Shown here: positions 43,651 to 53,317 of the stretch, piece after piece
Numbering within the stretch: the first letter of the stretch is position 1
Layout of the letters: every line of letters begins with the position of its first letter
NCBI GenBank assembly: GCA_032622095.1
Contig: CP136063.1
Coordinates: 38,540,106-38,604,105 of the forward strand
Length of the DNA stretch: 64,000 nt
From: Siphonodentalium dalli
Taxonomy: Eukaryota > Mollusca > Scaphopoda > Gadilida > Siphonodentaliidae
Direction: 5' to 3'
Notes under the pieces: generated by a model
Told to the model about the DNA's origin: nothing
Database searches by the model: none
Seen by the model: the letters and a program-made list of their open reading frames with translations, nothing else
Made by a program: the position numbers and the translations under genes

Positions 43651-43803
43651 AAGGAATAATCTCGGTTTCCTAATGTAATTACACAGTCTAAAGGCATATG
43701 CCGAATCACAAACCTATAAATCGCGAAGCGATTTATAAGAGTTTGTGATTCGGCATATGCCTTTAGACTGTGTAATTACATTAGGAAACCGAGATTATTC
43801 CTT
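43651..43803. mobile_element. 153-bp near-perfect hairpin element flanked by TA
   Basis: The left arm AAGGAATAATCTCGGTTTCC ... CGAATCACAAAC is the exact complement of the right arm ending GGAAACCGAGATTATTCCTT. The centre TATAAATCGC-GAA-GCGATTTATA pairs as well, leaving a 3-base loop. TA adjoins both ends. The left flank CCTAACCTGCCTACGATAT resembles 45898-45917, which lacks the element and may show a related empty site. Confidence 0.88.
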
Positions 43804-44379
43804 ATAATTATGCCATCGATGGTTAAATATTGATTTTAAAGACATATTCGCCCTTAAAATACGATTGAAACAAGGAACTATATGTTCTCGAATAACAGAC
43901 AAGACTTGAGCCGAAAACAAGTCGCTGCATTCCCGTCCGAATAATATCGATCGATCTGCAGATCTGCAGATCGAGTGGGTTTTTCCCGAACGTATGTCAA
44001 GGATGAAACAAAACATTAATAAACTTTTGATCAAAATTAAACATTATTAGCAGAATTTTGGAAGAGGAAAATATACAGTTAGTCTCCATGTCAACTGGGA
44101 ATCATGAACATGCGATAATCAAAAAGTTTAGTGAGCATTTTCTTACAGGAAACCTCCTATATATCGGCAGTGAGCCAAATACTTTTCAATTTTCGATTTT
44201 TCGCACAGTCATTTTGTGTCATTGTGATTTTACCGAGAAACAAGTTTTCAGAAGAATTAAATCATCATGGCATTTAAGGAATTTTAAGATGATTTATTTT
44301 TCAAAAACTAATATATTTGGTAAAATTTAAAGTGATTATTAAATCGCTTGTGTCCAGATAATGCAGACACGTAAACCTT
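43804..44379. other. No recognisable gene
   Basis: A short palindrome CGATCTGCAGATCTGCAGATCG lies near 43951-43972. A 90-codon frame at 44058-44330 has no known motif. Confidence 0.4.
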
Positions 44380-45215
44380 TGTAACACTTTTTAACATATC
44401 GGTATGTACACTGAGACGAGTAGTTTGTCCCACAGGGACGTTACATTATTTGTAACACCAATCAACGAGTGGTCTCTGTGGATCTCAGAAATCATGTGTA
44501 TAGCGGTCGCGTTGTAAATATAGAAGGCAGATGACTTCTCTGATCGAGAGGTCACGGTCGTTACACGCTAGCTTTGTGTGATAACCGAAGTAAGCAACGT
44601 CGGGCGCGGTTATTCCATGGATGTGTGACCGGCTTGGGATTCCGGGTGTTGCCAACTTTCGGTGCGACTCCCACACTGGCACACTTCTCTCTCACTCTCT
44701 CTCTCTCTCTCGTTCTGTTACACATGTAAAGTAATGCTTCGTAACAATTTATCGCTACACTGAGACGAGTTGAAAAAATATACTGCAGTTTTCTTACAGG
44801 GACTTTATATCATTTGTAACACAGTCCTGTCTACGAGCGGTCACTGTGGATCTCTGAAATCATAATTCATATAACGATTCGTAACACTTTGTAACATATC
44901 GCTGCATTGAGATGAGTTTTAATAATATGCTGCGGGGTTTTTTTTTAGGGACTTAATATAATTTGTAACATGTACCGGTAACGCCTCATAACACTTTGCA
45001 ACATATCGCTACAATAAAAGGAGGTGAAGAAACATTGAATGCTGCATTTTTTTTTTACGGGGACTTTGTAAGTTTCAGTTTGTACGTAGGGCCAGTCTCT
45101 GTGGAATCTCAGAAATCATGAAACGCTTTGTAACATATCGTTACACTAAGACGAAGGGAAAACATATGTTGCAGTTTTCTCACGGGACTGGTACAATGTT
45201 TGGGGACATCTGTAA
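44380..45215. repeat. Degenerate ~120-150-bp repeat array
   Basis: About five units contain CGTAACACTTTGTAACATATCG, CTACACTGAGACGAG, an ATGCTGCAGTTTTCTTAC-like phrase, GGGACTTTATA, ATTTGTAACA and CACTGTGGATCTCTGAAATC. The first is interrupted by the 5S-like sequence. A CT microsatellite lies at 44683-44712. No coding signal. Confidence 0.75.
44550..44660 (+). ncRNA. 5S rRNA-like sequence (pseudogene or SINE3 head)
   Basis: GGTCACGGTCGTTACACGCT aligns to the 5' part of 5S rRNA. AAGTAAGCAACGTCGGGCGC matches the region of its box A (AGCTAAGCAGCGTCGGG). TATTCCATGGATGTGTGACC and GGGATTCCGGGTGTTGCC match the intermediate and box C region. About ten bases are missing near position 30 and many substitutions are present, so it is not a functional gene. 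The same combination is seen in 5S-derived SINEs. No second domain or A-rich tail is obvious. Confidence 0.72.
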
Positions 45216-45298
45216 ACAGTAATTAAAAATTTCATCCTATAATATAAATTGTAGACTGTAGTGCCCAGAATATATAACCACTAAATTTAATACTCTTA

Positions 45299-45433
45299 CC
45301 ACAGGAGCTTGGAACTTGATCAATAACTGCCTTAATTATGATAATTAGTATTTTTTTGGCCCAGCATTATGGCCAAAAAAATGGTAATTAGGCTAATTAA
45401 TGCAATTATTAATCAAGTTCCACACTCCTGTGG
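45299..45433. mobile_element. Hairpin MITE with 5-bp target duplication
   Basis: Arms of 63 bases run from CCACAGGAG to GGCC and back (about 85% paired) around the loop CAGCATTAT. TCTTA directly flanks both ends (45294-45298 and 45434-45438). No coding capacity. Confidence 0.88.
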
Positions 45434-45607
45434 TCTTACAAAATGACAAGTGGTGCCCGCTGGGAAAATGTAAATAAAATTATAAATGAAACGAAAACTA
45501 AAAAGTTGTGTATGTTTAGTCATGCATTTCGTAACGAAACGTCGCAAATACGACCAAATTTACACTCTGTAAACAGCTTGGGAATGTTTATCATATTGGG
45601 GCATTGT

Positions 45608-45866
45608 CTTTATTTGGATAGTTATTTATTATTCTTTTATTAGCTTTCATAGCATTCGTGAAAAAAATGTGTACTGCGAAGCGAGTGCGAATAAAATAGC
45701 GTCCTTAGTTACTATGCAACGGACTACAAATATCATTGCGCGCAAGTACTTTTGGGTCGTTTTTGTTGCACTGATAAAATCTCGACCTAATGTAATTATC
45801 CGATATAATTACATTAGCTTTGATAAACTCAACGGCAATTTACTATAGAAAATGAAATGGGTGTAA
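45608..45866. repeat. ~260-bp dispersed repeat, copy B
   Basis: Matches 26055-26313 with only scattered substitutions across its whole length, in the same orientation. Both copies break off from homology at the same two points, which defines the element ends. Confidence 0.9.
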
Positions 45867-46084
45867 TTGTAATGCTATAAGTGGTCTGGCTGACACAGCA
45901 CGCCTAACCTGACTACGATATAATGATATAAGTGGTCGCACCAAATGATGAGATGTGCACACAGAAAACTGTCCACTTAGAACATAGCTGGTCATCGGAG
46001 CGGACTGGAACTTAAGCCAAAGAAGTTGAGTTTATTTGTCAGACAATCAAATTGAATGGTTCATATCCGTATCCGTTTGCATGT

Positions 46085-46415
46085 AATAGATGGCATGCGT
46101 AAATATCATGAAGACACTTGCTATCCGATGCGATAACTCATATATTTATTTTATCGGATCGTGTTTATATTGTATGTGCATGTTTATAATGACACACCCC
46201 TCATATATAGATTTTTGTATCGATCGGTTGATCGGTTTATAAATAATTGACACTTGCCATCCACACGTTGATGGATATTTGCTATACGATGCGATAATTC
46301 AAGTATTGTTTTATCCGATCATGTTCATATTGTACATATAAGTTAATTATGAAACACCATCACCTCTATAGAGTGTTGTGTCGATTGGTTGATCGGTTTT
46401 GAAAATATATGACCC
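46085..46415. repeat. ~165-bp tandem duplication (2 copies)
   Basis: Both units contain TGCTATCCGATGCGATAA, TTTATCGGATC(A/G)TGTT, an ATATAGA-TTGTGTCGAT phrase and GGTTGATCGGTTTATAAA. Moderately diverged and non-coding. Confidence 0.8.
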
Positions 46416-46489
46416 GTCACAAACATGCTAACGGATGCTTTTCTTTTGATCTGCTTTATATTTCTTACTTAGGTTTTTCTTAAAGATGG

Positions 46490-47455
46490 TCCATCTCTTT
46501 GTAAACATGTATTATATAGTTACCGGGGTATAAAATATTAGATATGAATCGAAAACCCCTGATACAGATATAATAATTGGATTTTTAAAGGTCGATCTCT
46601 TTGTAAACATGCATTATATAGTTACCGGGGTATAAACTGTTAGATATGAATTGAAGACTCCTGTCCGAAAATGCTCCTGTTGATCAATATTCATTCATTA
46701 TATTTCGAATATGTTCTGGTCTCAAAAACGCGGATGGTTAGCTGACGAACAACATTGGTTACTGCTAAAAGTGGATTATATCTTTGTAAACATGTATTAT
46801 ATAGTTACCGTGGTATAAAGTATTAGATAAGAATAGAAGCTCCTGTCTACAAATGCTTCTATCGATTCATATTGATATTATTTCGAATATGTTCTGGTCT
46901 ATAAGGTGTGGTTGTTTAGCTAACGAACAATATTGGTTATTTATATTTTATATTCTTTATTTAAAGAGATAATCCATCTTTAGCAGAGACCAGAAATGTT
47001 ATTGTGTAATTTTGTCGTAAATGAACGTTAATTAGACTCATTATCGCTTATAACTATGGAAGGAAACAATACAAACCATCAATCTGAGGTATTTGACGTT
47101 CGGAACGTAGCTTTGGGAACAAACCAATGATCTCTATCGACATACGGTATAGCCTGCATGCTCTGTTCTAAAAAATAGAACAATGAAGTCTCCCATTTAA
47201 TCATCTCATTTCATTATAAATTTGTCGAAATAATATAAATATTAATTGATAGAAGTTTTTCTGAATAGGGGTCTTCAATTCATATCTATTATTACTTTAT
47301 ACCCACGCAACTATTTCAAATCTGTTATTTAAAGGTGGATTATCTCTTTGTAAACAGGTATTATATAGTTACCGGGGTATAATATATTAGATCTGAATCG
47401 AAGACTCCTGTCCGGAAATGCTCATATCGATTAATATTCATTTTATTTCATCTTC

Positions 47456-47487
<32 letters not shown>

Positions 47488-47870
47488 CAGCTAACTAACT
47501 AAATAGTGGTTACTATTTACAGAGAACAGAAATTTTATTGTGTAATTTTGTCACAAACAAAGGTTAATTATACTCATTATCGCTTACAGCTATGGAATAA
47601 AATAATGCAACCAATCAATCTGGGATATTTTACATTCGGTACGTGGCCAGATTAATAACCTAATGCTCTCTATCGCTATATTGTATCACAACGAATTGTC
47701 GATTCTAAAAATAGACAAATAAAATATTCGAAATAAAATCAATAATGATTCATAGAAGCCTTTGCGAACTGGGGTTTTCAGTTCATATCTATTATTTTAT
47801 ACCGATACAAGTATTTCAAATTTGTTATTTAAAGAGATAATCCATCTTCAAAGAAATAATCCATCTTTAA
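46490..47870 (+). mobile_element. Nest of four TTAA MITE copies inserted into one another
   Basis: A 5' fragment (46490-46584) is followed by a host copy starting with TTAA at 46585 and ending with TTAA at 47867-47870. A short ~220-bp copy (46765-46983) lies inside it at the internal TTAA site (now CTAA/TTAG). A full copy (47329-47851) lies at the subterminal TTAA of its right end. After that copy the host resumes with AGAAATAATCCATCTTTAA. The nesting order is readable because each inserted copy splits a known motif. A (GTT)n run occurs at 47458-47487. Confidence 0.88.
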
Positions 47871-48108
47871 TACAATTTTCTGTATTTTGCTATTGATTAT
47901 TGTCCATTTTGCTCTTGCACCAGCTTTGCACCACATTTATTAATGCGCACTCTTTAATACAAATATTGTATAGTGTTATGCAATTATATGTCCTTTTTTA
48001 AATATGAAGATTTTATTAAGTATGTGCATGTCTTATAATGATATCAATAAACTATCTATCACGTGAACATCCAATATCCAGTGTTTAGAGTACAGCCACT
48101 ACATGTGC

Positions 48109-49352
48109 ATATATGTGACCCGCCATATCAAATCCAGTCGTAAGTCATTTTTTTACCCTGTGCCAATGCATTGTCTTATATATGCGAGTCGACCATAGGT
48201 CGCCTCGCATATATAAGAGAATGCATTGGCCTAACAATATTTATACCCCCCGCAACGAAGTTAGGGGAGTATACTGGAGTCAGCTTGTCCGTCGTCCGTC
48301 CGTCCGTCCGTGGACACAAATTTGTCCGGAGTTTTTCTCAGTCGTTTTTTGATCAATTTCCTTGAAACTTTGCACAGACATCAACCATCATGGGAACCTG
48401 TGCACTTGCGATTATGACGTCTGTCCGACCTTTTTTGGTGGAGTTATCCCCCTTTTTCGACTTAGAAATTTATTGCAACATGTATACTTTTGTCCGATCT
48501 TTTATTCCTACATTTTTAGGTCAATTTTTTTTAAACGTGGCACAGATGTTTATTACCATGGGGACTTGTGCACCTGCGATTATGACGTCTGTCCGACATG
48601 TTTTGGTGGAGTTATGCCCCATTTTCGACTTAGAAATTTTTTTGCAACATGCATAATTTTGTCCGAGCTTTAATTCCTATATTTTTCTGTCAATGTTTTT
48701 TAATCTTGGCACTGATATATAGTACCATGGGAACCTGTGCACCTGCGATTATGACGTCTGTCCGACATTTTTTGTGTGGAGTTATTCCCATTTTTCGACT
48801 TAGAAATTGTTTCGCAACATGCATAATTTTGTCCAAGCTTTTATTCCTACATTTTTTCAGTCAGTAGGTTTAAGATTAGGGTTATGGTTGTACACCTGCA
48901 ATGGGAACTGTTATTTTATTATTTTAACTAAATGTTTACTGACATGTGAAACATCTTAGTATTTTAAAAACAGGGGGGGGGGGTATCCGTAGTCCCATTG
49001 GGACAGTCACACCTCTAGTTTATCATGTTTTTTAAATAAATGTTTCTTACAATTTTTAGGACATAAAATAAAAAACATCCATTACCCTGCAGGGAGCCCC
49101 ACACATATATAGAAGCATATAGAAGAGTGTCGTCTGCTCATGTTTGTCTGGGGCTCTGTATGGGTGAAATTATAAAATTGTTAAAGAATACAAGAACAAA
49201 TTATTAAAATTGTAAAAAATTGTTAGGCCAATGCATTCTCTTATATATGCGAGGCGACCTATGGTCGACTCGCATATATAAGATAATGCATTGGCACAGG
49301 GTAAACAAAATCCCGACTTACGACTGGATTTGATATGGCGGGTCACATATAT
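48109..49352. mobile_element. 1.2-kb element with ~120-bp inverted ends that are themselves palindromes
   Basis: The left end GTGACCCGCCATATCAAATC and following bases are matched in reverse complement by the right end ... GATTTGATATGGCGGGTCAC. Each arm contains its own hairpin, GCCAATGCATT(C/G)TCTTATA to TATAAGA(G/T)AATGCATTGGC, centred on CGAC(C/T)ATAGGTCG. The ends lie in ATATAT, so the target duplication cannot be fixed. The interior is the repeat block at 48240-48990. Confidence 0.85.
48240..48990 (+). repeat. Mollusc-type CCCCGCAACGAAGTT repeat with ~180-bp internal units
   Basis: It starts TACCCCCCGCAACGAAGTTA, passes through a GTCCGTCCGTCC run, and contains three units with GGGAACCTGTGCAC(C/T)TGCG, ATTATGACGTCTGTCCGAC and CGACTTAGAAATT. 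It ends near GGGGGGGGTATCCGTAGTCC. The shadow ORFs of 60 to 100 codons are repeated in different frames and are not genes. The taxonomic association is from memory. Confidence 0.75.
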
Positions 49353-49736
49353 TTTCCAATTTATAGAAAGCTATAATGTGCACAACTCTATTTGGATGTA
49401 ATGACGTATTTTAGCGTTTAGGTGCAACTTAGCTTGGGAGTATTAAAAGATACCATGCAGATACGCTTGCCAGCGTTTAGTTACACTATCACTGCATATA
49501 CACAGTTTATCATACATGTCAAAATGTGATTTATGGATGAGACTATACTGGAGTTTGTATCACATGTAGCAACTGTCTACGGACCGGGGTTTAATATGTG
49601 CGGGGTTAATATTTTGTGGCAATTCAACCAATTCCCGCCGACTATATATAAAACTTCCCAGGAAATATACAAAGAATCTGATTGCAAAGAATTAAGTTAT
49701 CAAATCGAATATCAGAGCTATGGTAGCTGGAATGGG
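49353..49736 (+). other. Short open frame truncated by MITE copy 7
   Basis: A frame at 49533-49736 begins DETILEFVSHVATVYGPGF and contains YQIEYQSYGSWNG just before the MITE. No family recognised. It could be an exon fragment or chance. Confidence 0.25.
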
Positions 49737-50266
49737 TTAAAGGTGGATTATCTCTTTAAATAACAAATTTTAAATAGTTGCGTAGGTATAAAATAATAGA
49801 TATGAACTGAAGACCCCTGTCCGGAAAAGCTTCTATCCATTAATATCGATTTTATTTCGAATATTAAATCGGGACCGTTCATGTTACTATTTTTAGAACA
49901 GACCATTCGGATGATATCATATTGCGATCTAGAGCACTGGGCTGTTCCTATGGCTACACACCGAAAGTAAAAAATGTCCCAGATTGATTGTTTGTATTGT
50001 TTTGTTCCACAGATATAAGCGAAACTGAGTATAATTAACGTTTATTTGTGATAAAATTGTACAATAAGATTTCTGGTCTCTGTTAACAGTAACCAGTATT
50101 GTTCGTTAGCTGAACAAACACACCTTTTTAGACCAGAAAATATTCTAAATAAAATTAATATTAGTCGATAGAAGCGTTTCCGGACAAGAGTCTTCGATTC
50201 AAATCTAATATTTTATACCCCGGTAACTATATAGTACATGTTTGCAAAGAGATAATCCACCTTTAA
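49737..50266 (-). mobile_element. TTAA-flanked MITE, copy 7
   Basis: TTAA lies at 49737-49740 and 50263-50266. It is a complete copy of 530 bp with both terminal repeats. Confidence 0.92.
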
Positions 50267-50737
50267 TACTTCCCAAACTATTAAATCGACTGATCAATAT
50301 AAAATAGTTAATAAAACATCCGATAAGTCCCATAAGTTAAGTCAATGCCATATAATACCATGTGTTTACAAAAGAGGCCAAAATACTTCCACGAATATGT
50401 TCCATTCAATGTTCAAACATGGAAGCTAATCCATTTACATACATAAGGCACATTGACTTGAGGGATTTTCACCTATAAGCTATATGATTAGTCAATACTA
50501 GTTTGTGTCTTATTGAGTGTTCTTTAACATGATTCAACAAAATGTTACTTTAATATATTCAGCATAATTGAAACAAGAGTCATGTAGATTTATCGCTATA
50601 TCATCATTGGTGAGTGCCGAAAAGGCTGAACAAACTGAACATGGCATGGTTCCCGTGACTGTTTGCGGCGATCACAAACGTGATTGTCAGAATATCATAG
50701 CCTGCCCAATTATAAACAGCAGCGAGGGTACTAAACA
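50267..50737. other. Left flank of the minisatellite
   Basis: No gene identified. The frame entering the minisatellite (from 50568) contains ITVCGDHK-like sequence without known domain. Confidence 0.4.
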
Positions 50738-51426
50738 GTGGAACACCATTCTCTCTCTACAGTCAAACGGGTACAAAACAGTGGAACACCATTCTCACTC
50801 TACAGTCATCTGGGTACAAAACAGTGGAACACCATTCTCACTCTACAGTCATCTGGGTACAAAACAGTGGAACACCATTCTCACTCTACAGTCAACCGGG
50901 TACAAAACAGTGGAACACCATTCTCACTCTACAGTCAACCGGGTACAAAACAGTGGAACACCATTCTCACTCTACAGTCATCTGGGTACAAAACAGTGGA
51001 ACACCATTCTCACTCTACAGTCAACCGGGTACAAAACAGTGGAACACCATTCTCACTCTACAGTCATCTGGGTACAAAACAGTGGAACACCATTCTCACT
51101 CTACAGTCAACCGGGTACAAAACAGTGGAACACCATTCTCACTCTACAGTCATCTGGGTACAAAACAGTGGAACACCATTCTCACTCTACAGTCAACCGG
51201 GTACAAAACAGTGGAACACCATTCTCACTCTACAGTCAACCGGGTACAAAACAGTGGAACACCATTCTCACTCTACAGTCATCTGGGTACAAAACAGTGG
51301 AACACCATTCTCACTCTACAGTCAACCGGGTACAAAACAGTGGAACACCATTCTCACTCTACAGTCATCTGGGTACAAAACAGTGGAACACCATTCTCAC
51401 TCTACAGTCATCTGGGTACAAAACAG
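50738..51426 (+). repeat. 43-bp minisatellite, 16 units of two types
   Basis: Each unit is GTGGAACACCATTCTCACTC, TACAGTCA, then either ACCGGGT (type A) or TCTGGGT (type B), then ACAAAACA. The order is A',B,B,A,A,B,A,B,A,B,A,A,B,A,B,B. Apart from the first and last units the copies are almost identical. The unit contains no TAA, TAG or TGA, and 43 is not a multiple of three. All three forward frames therefore stay open, giving overlapping ORFs of about 246 to 311 codons. That is a consequence of the repeat, not evidence of a protein. Confidence 0.95.
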
Positions 51427-51759
51427 TGGAACACCATTATCGATCTATGGCCAACCGTGGAGATGGACGACGAATTAATACTTAAAATGCGCGCATTAGG
51501 AGAGCTTGTTGTTACTTTATACACGTCCAATCACACACAAGAAGAGTCTGTGCTATCTTTACACTGTGGTGTGTGTAAACACGACACGACCTTGGCTACC
51601 TCTCTTCTTGGTCATATGTGGTTAAACAGCAGGAGTCATTGTGCGGAATGGCTGACTAGTACGATCGAAATAGGCTTGTTTACTGGGGCAAATGCGAATA
51701 TTTCTATCCGACATGGAACGCTAATATCTATGAGAAACAGTTCTCGGAACATATTGTGA
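51427..51759 (+). other. Open frame following the minisatellite
   Basis: About 100 codons run on from the array: DDELILKMRALGELVVTLYT, LHCGVCKHDTTLATSLLGH, then AEWLTSTIEIG. A CxxC...H segment resembles LFCGICKNGFQSVSKWGLHL at 56320. This may be a relic of the same unknown family as 55790-57167. Weak support. Confidence 0.3.
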
Positions 51760-52852
51760 AACATATTGTTCGCGACCATGATGGTGGTGTGTCGAATGAC
51801 TATGTGTCTTAGTAGAGTCGCTTATGTCCGATTTTGGGCTCCCATGGGAAATTCATGAACAAATATAGAGACCATGTTCATGAGCCAGTATATGGTCTCT
51901 GCTTCAGAACAAAATTTGTTGGACACCCTGGGGTCGCCAAAAATGATAACTGGAAGTTGGAAAATTGGTGATTTTCCATACATATCGCCTACATCATTTC
52001 CGATTGTATCGAACTGGTGACGATTAGGGAATATACTTCTCTCTAATGTTGATGACAAATCACTTACGCATCACATCAGTTGATTTCTTGAATCATAACC
52101 TTGATTTTCTTCTCCAAATACAATGATTTAAAGGAAGTGATATGAATATTTGCCAAAATATACTTTTTTATTTTCTAACTATTTCCTTATAGAAATTTTG
52201 AATTAATCGGTGATGGAAATGAGTAAGATCATTACATAACATATTTACATCTAATTGGATCCAGAAACTGTCAACTTAATCCAAAATGGCTTCCAAGATG
52301 GCGGCCAAAATATGATAATACGCAAATTTTACTCTCTCACTCAATTACGTTTCTGTCATGTAGAAGGTGGGTACATTAGACTAATTTATTTCTTCCAAAT
52401 AAATAATCGCCATGTTCTGACACATTCCCATTAGTTGTCTTACCACAGTGACTCAAAATGCGAGTTCATATGACAATTAATATCCAAATAAGCATCGTGA
52501 AAATTCGCCAAACATATTTGTATACGTAAATTAACATGCATGTCCATCCTATCAGAAAGATATATCGGTGTTAGGTGTATTAATGAATGTACTCCGATTT
52601 AGATCATCCGAAGTTATTAATACCTTATTGTAATCGAGATGGCCATCAATGGGGCGGAAATGTTGAAATTTGACATTAAAATACATATATTTCCGCAATA
52701 TATCACAGCGTGTAAGAATGACACATATGCATATCATTATCATACATGGGGTTTCGATGAGAACATACAATTCACTATATAAAACCAAAATATATGTTCA
52801 AGCTCTTTAAGTATATATATAGTGCCAAACTCGATTCTGATATAATAGAAAT
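51760..52852. other. No recognisable gene
   Basis: A TTCCAAGATGGCGGCCAAAA motif lies near 52290. Two 78-codon minus frames (51822-52058, 52552-52788) are unassigned. Confidence 0.4.
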
Positions 52853-52956
52853 ATATTCGAAATAAAATCAATATTAATTGATAGAAGCTTTTCCGGACAG
52901 AGGTCTTCAGTTCATATCTATTAAATTTGTTATTTAAAGAGATAATCCATCTTTAA
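52853..52956 (+). mobile_element. 3' fragment of a TTAA MITE
   Basis: It runs from ATATTCGAAATAAAATCAAT through GAAGCTTTTCCGGACA to AAAGAGATAATCCATCTTTAA, with an internal deletion of about 25 bp. The left half is missing. Confidence 0.88.
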
Positions 52957-53317
52957 AGCTTCATAATTAATGAACGTGTGTATATGAGGCGTCGATATTA
53001 AAAAAAAATCTACTTGAGTGAAAATCAAATCAGGTAAAACTGACGGATTTCGACGGACGAAATTTAATACCTAGGGATACTTTTGTCAGGGCAGTGTATT
53101 GGACTGGTCAAATCGTTATCCGGACCTGATCGTGACCTTCAAAATGGTCAATTCAAGGTCAAATCGGTTCAAATTCCGCATGGTCCCGTGTCCTTGCTCA
53201 TATACGCTCATATACACCTATATATTCATGTTTCTGGCAAAGAAATTCCTAAATAGCCCTGACGTTCTGTAACAAAGCCAGGGGACGAATGCCGCCAGTG
53301 GCGGGCTAACCTGCTAG
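52957..53317 (+). mobile_element. Possible Helitron 3' end
   Basis: CCGCC-AGT-GGCGG forms a small hairpin, followed after nine bases by CTAG and T at 53314-53318, which is the Helitron 3' signature. The 5' end was not located. The stretch has no coding capacity. Confidence 0.45.

Noticed and set aside
50738-51426. CRISPR-like array
   Set aside because: Units are contiguous with no unique spacers and the setting is a eukaryotic genome. This is a minisatellite.
50568-51759. Three overlapping 246-311-codon ORFs as a repeat protein gene
   Set aside because: All three frames are open because the 43-bp unit has no stop triplets, so openness is not evidence of coding.
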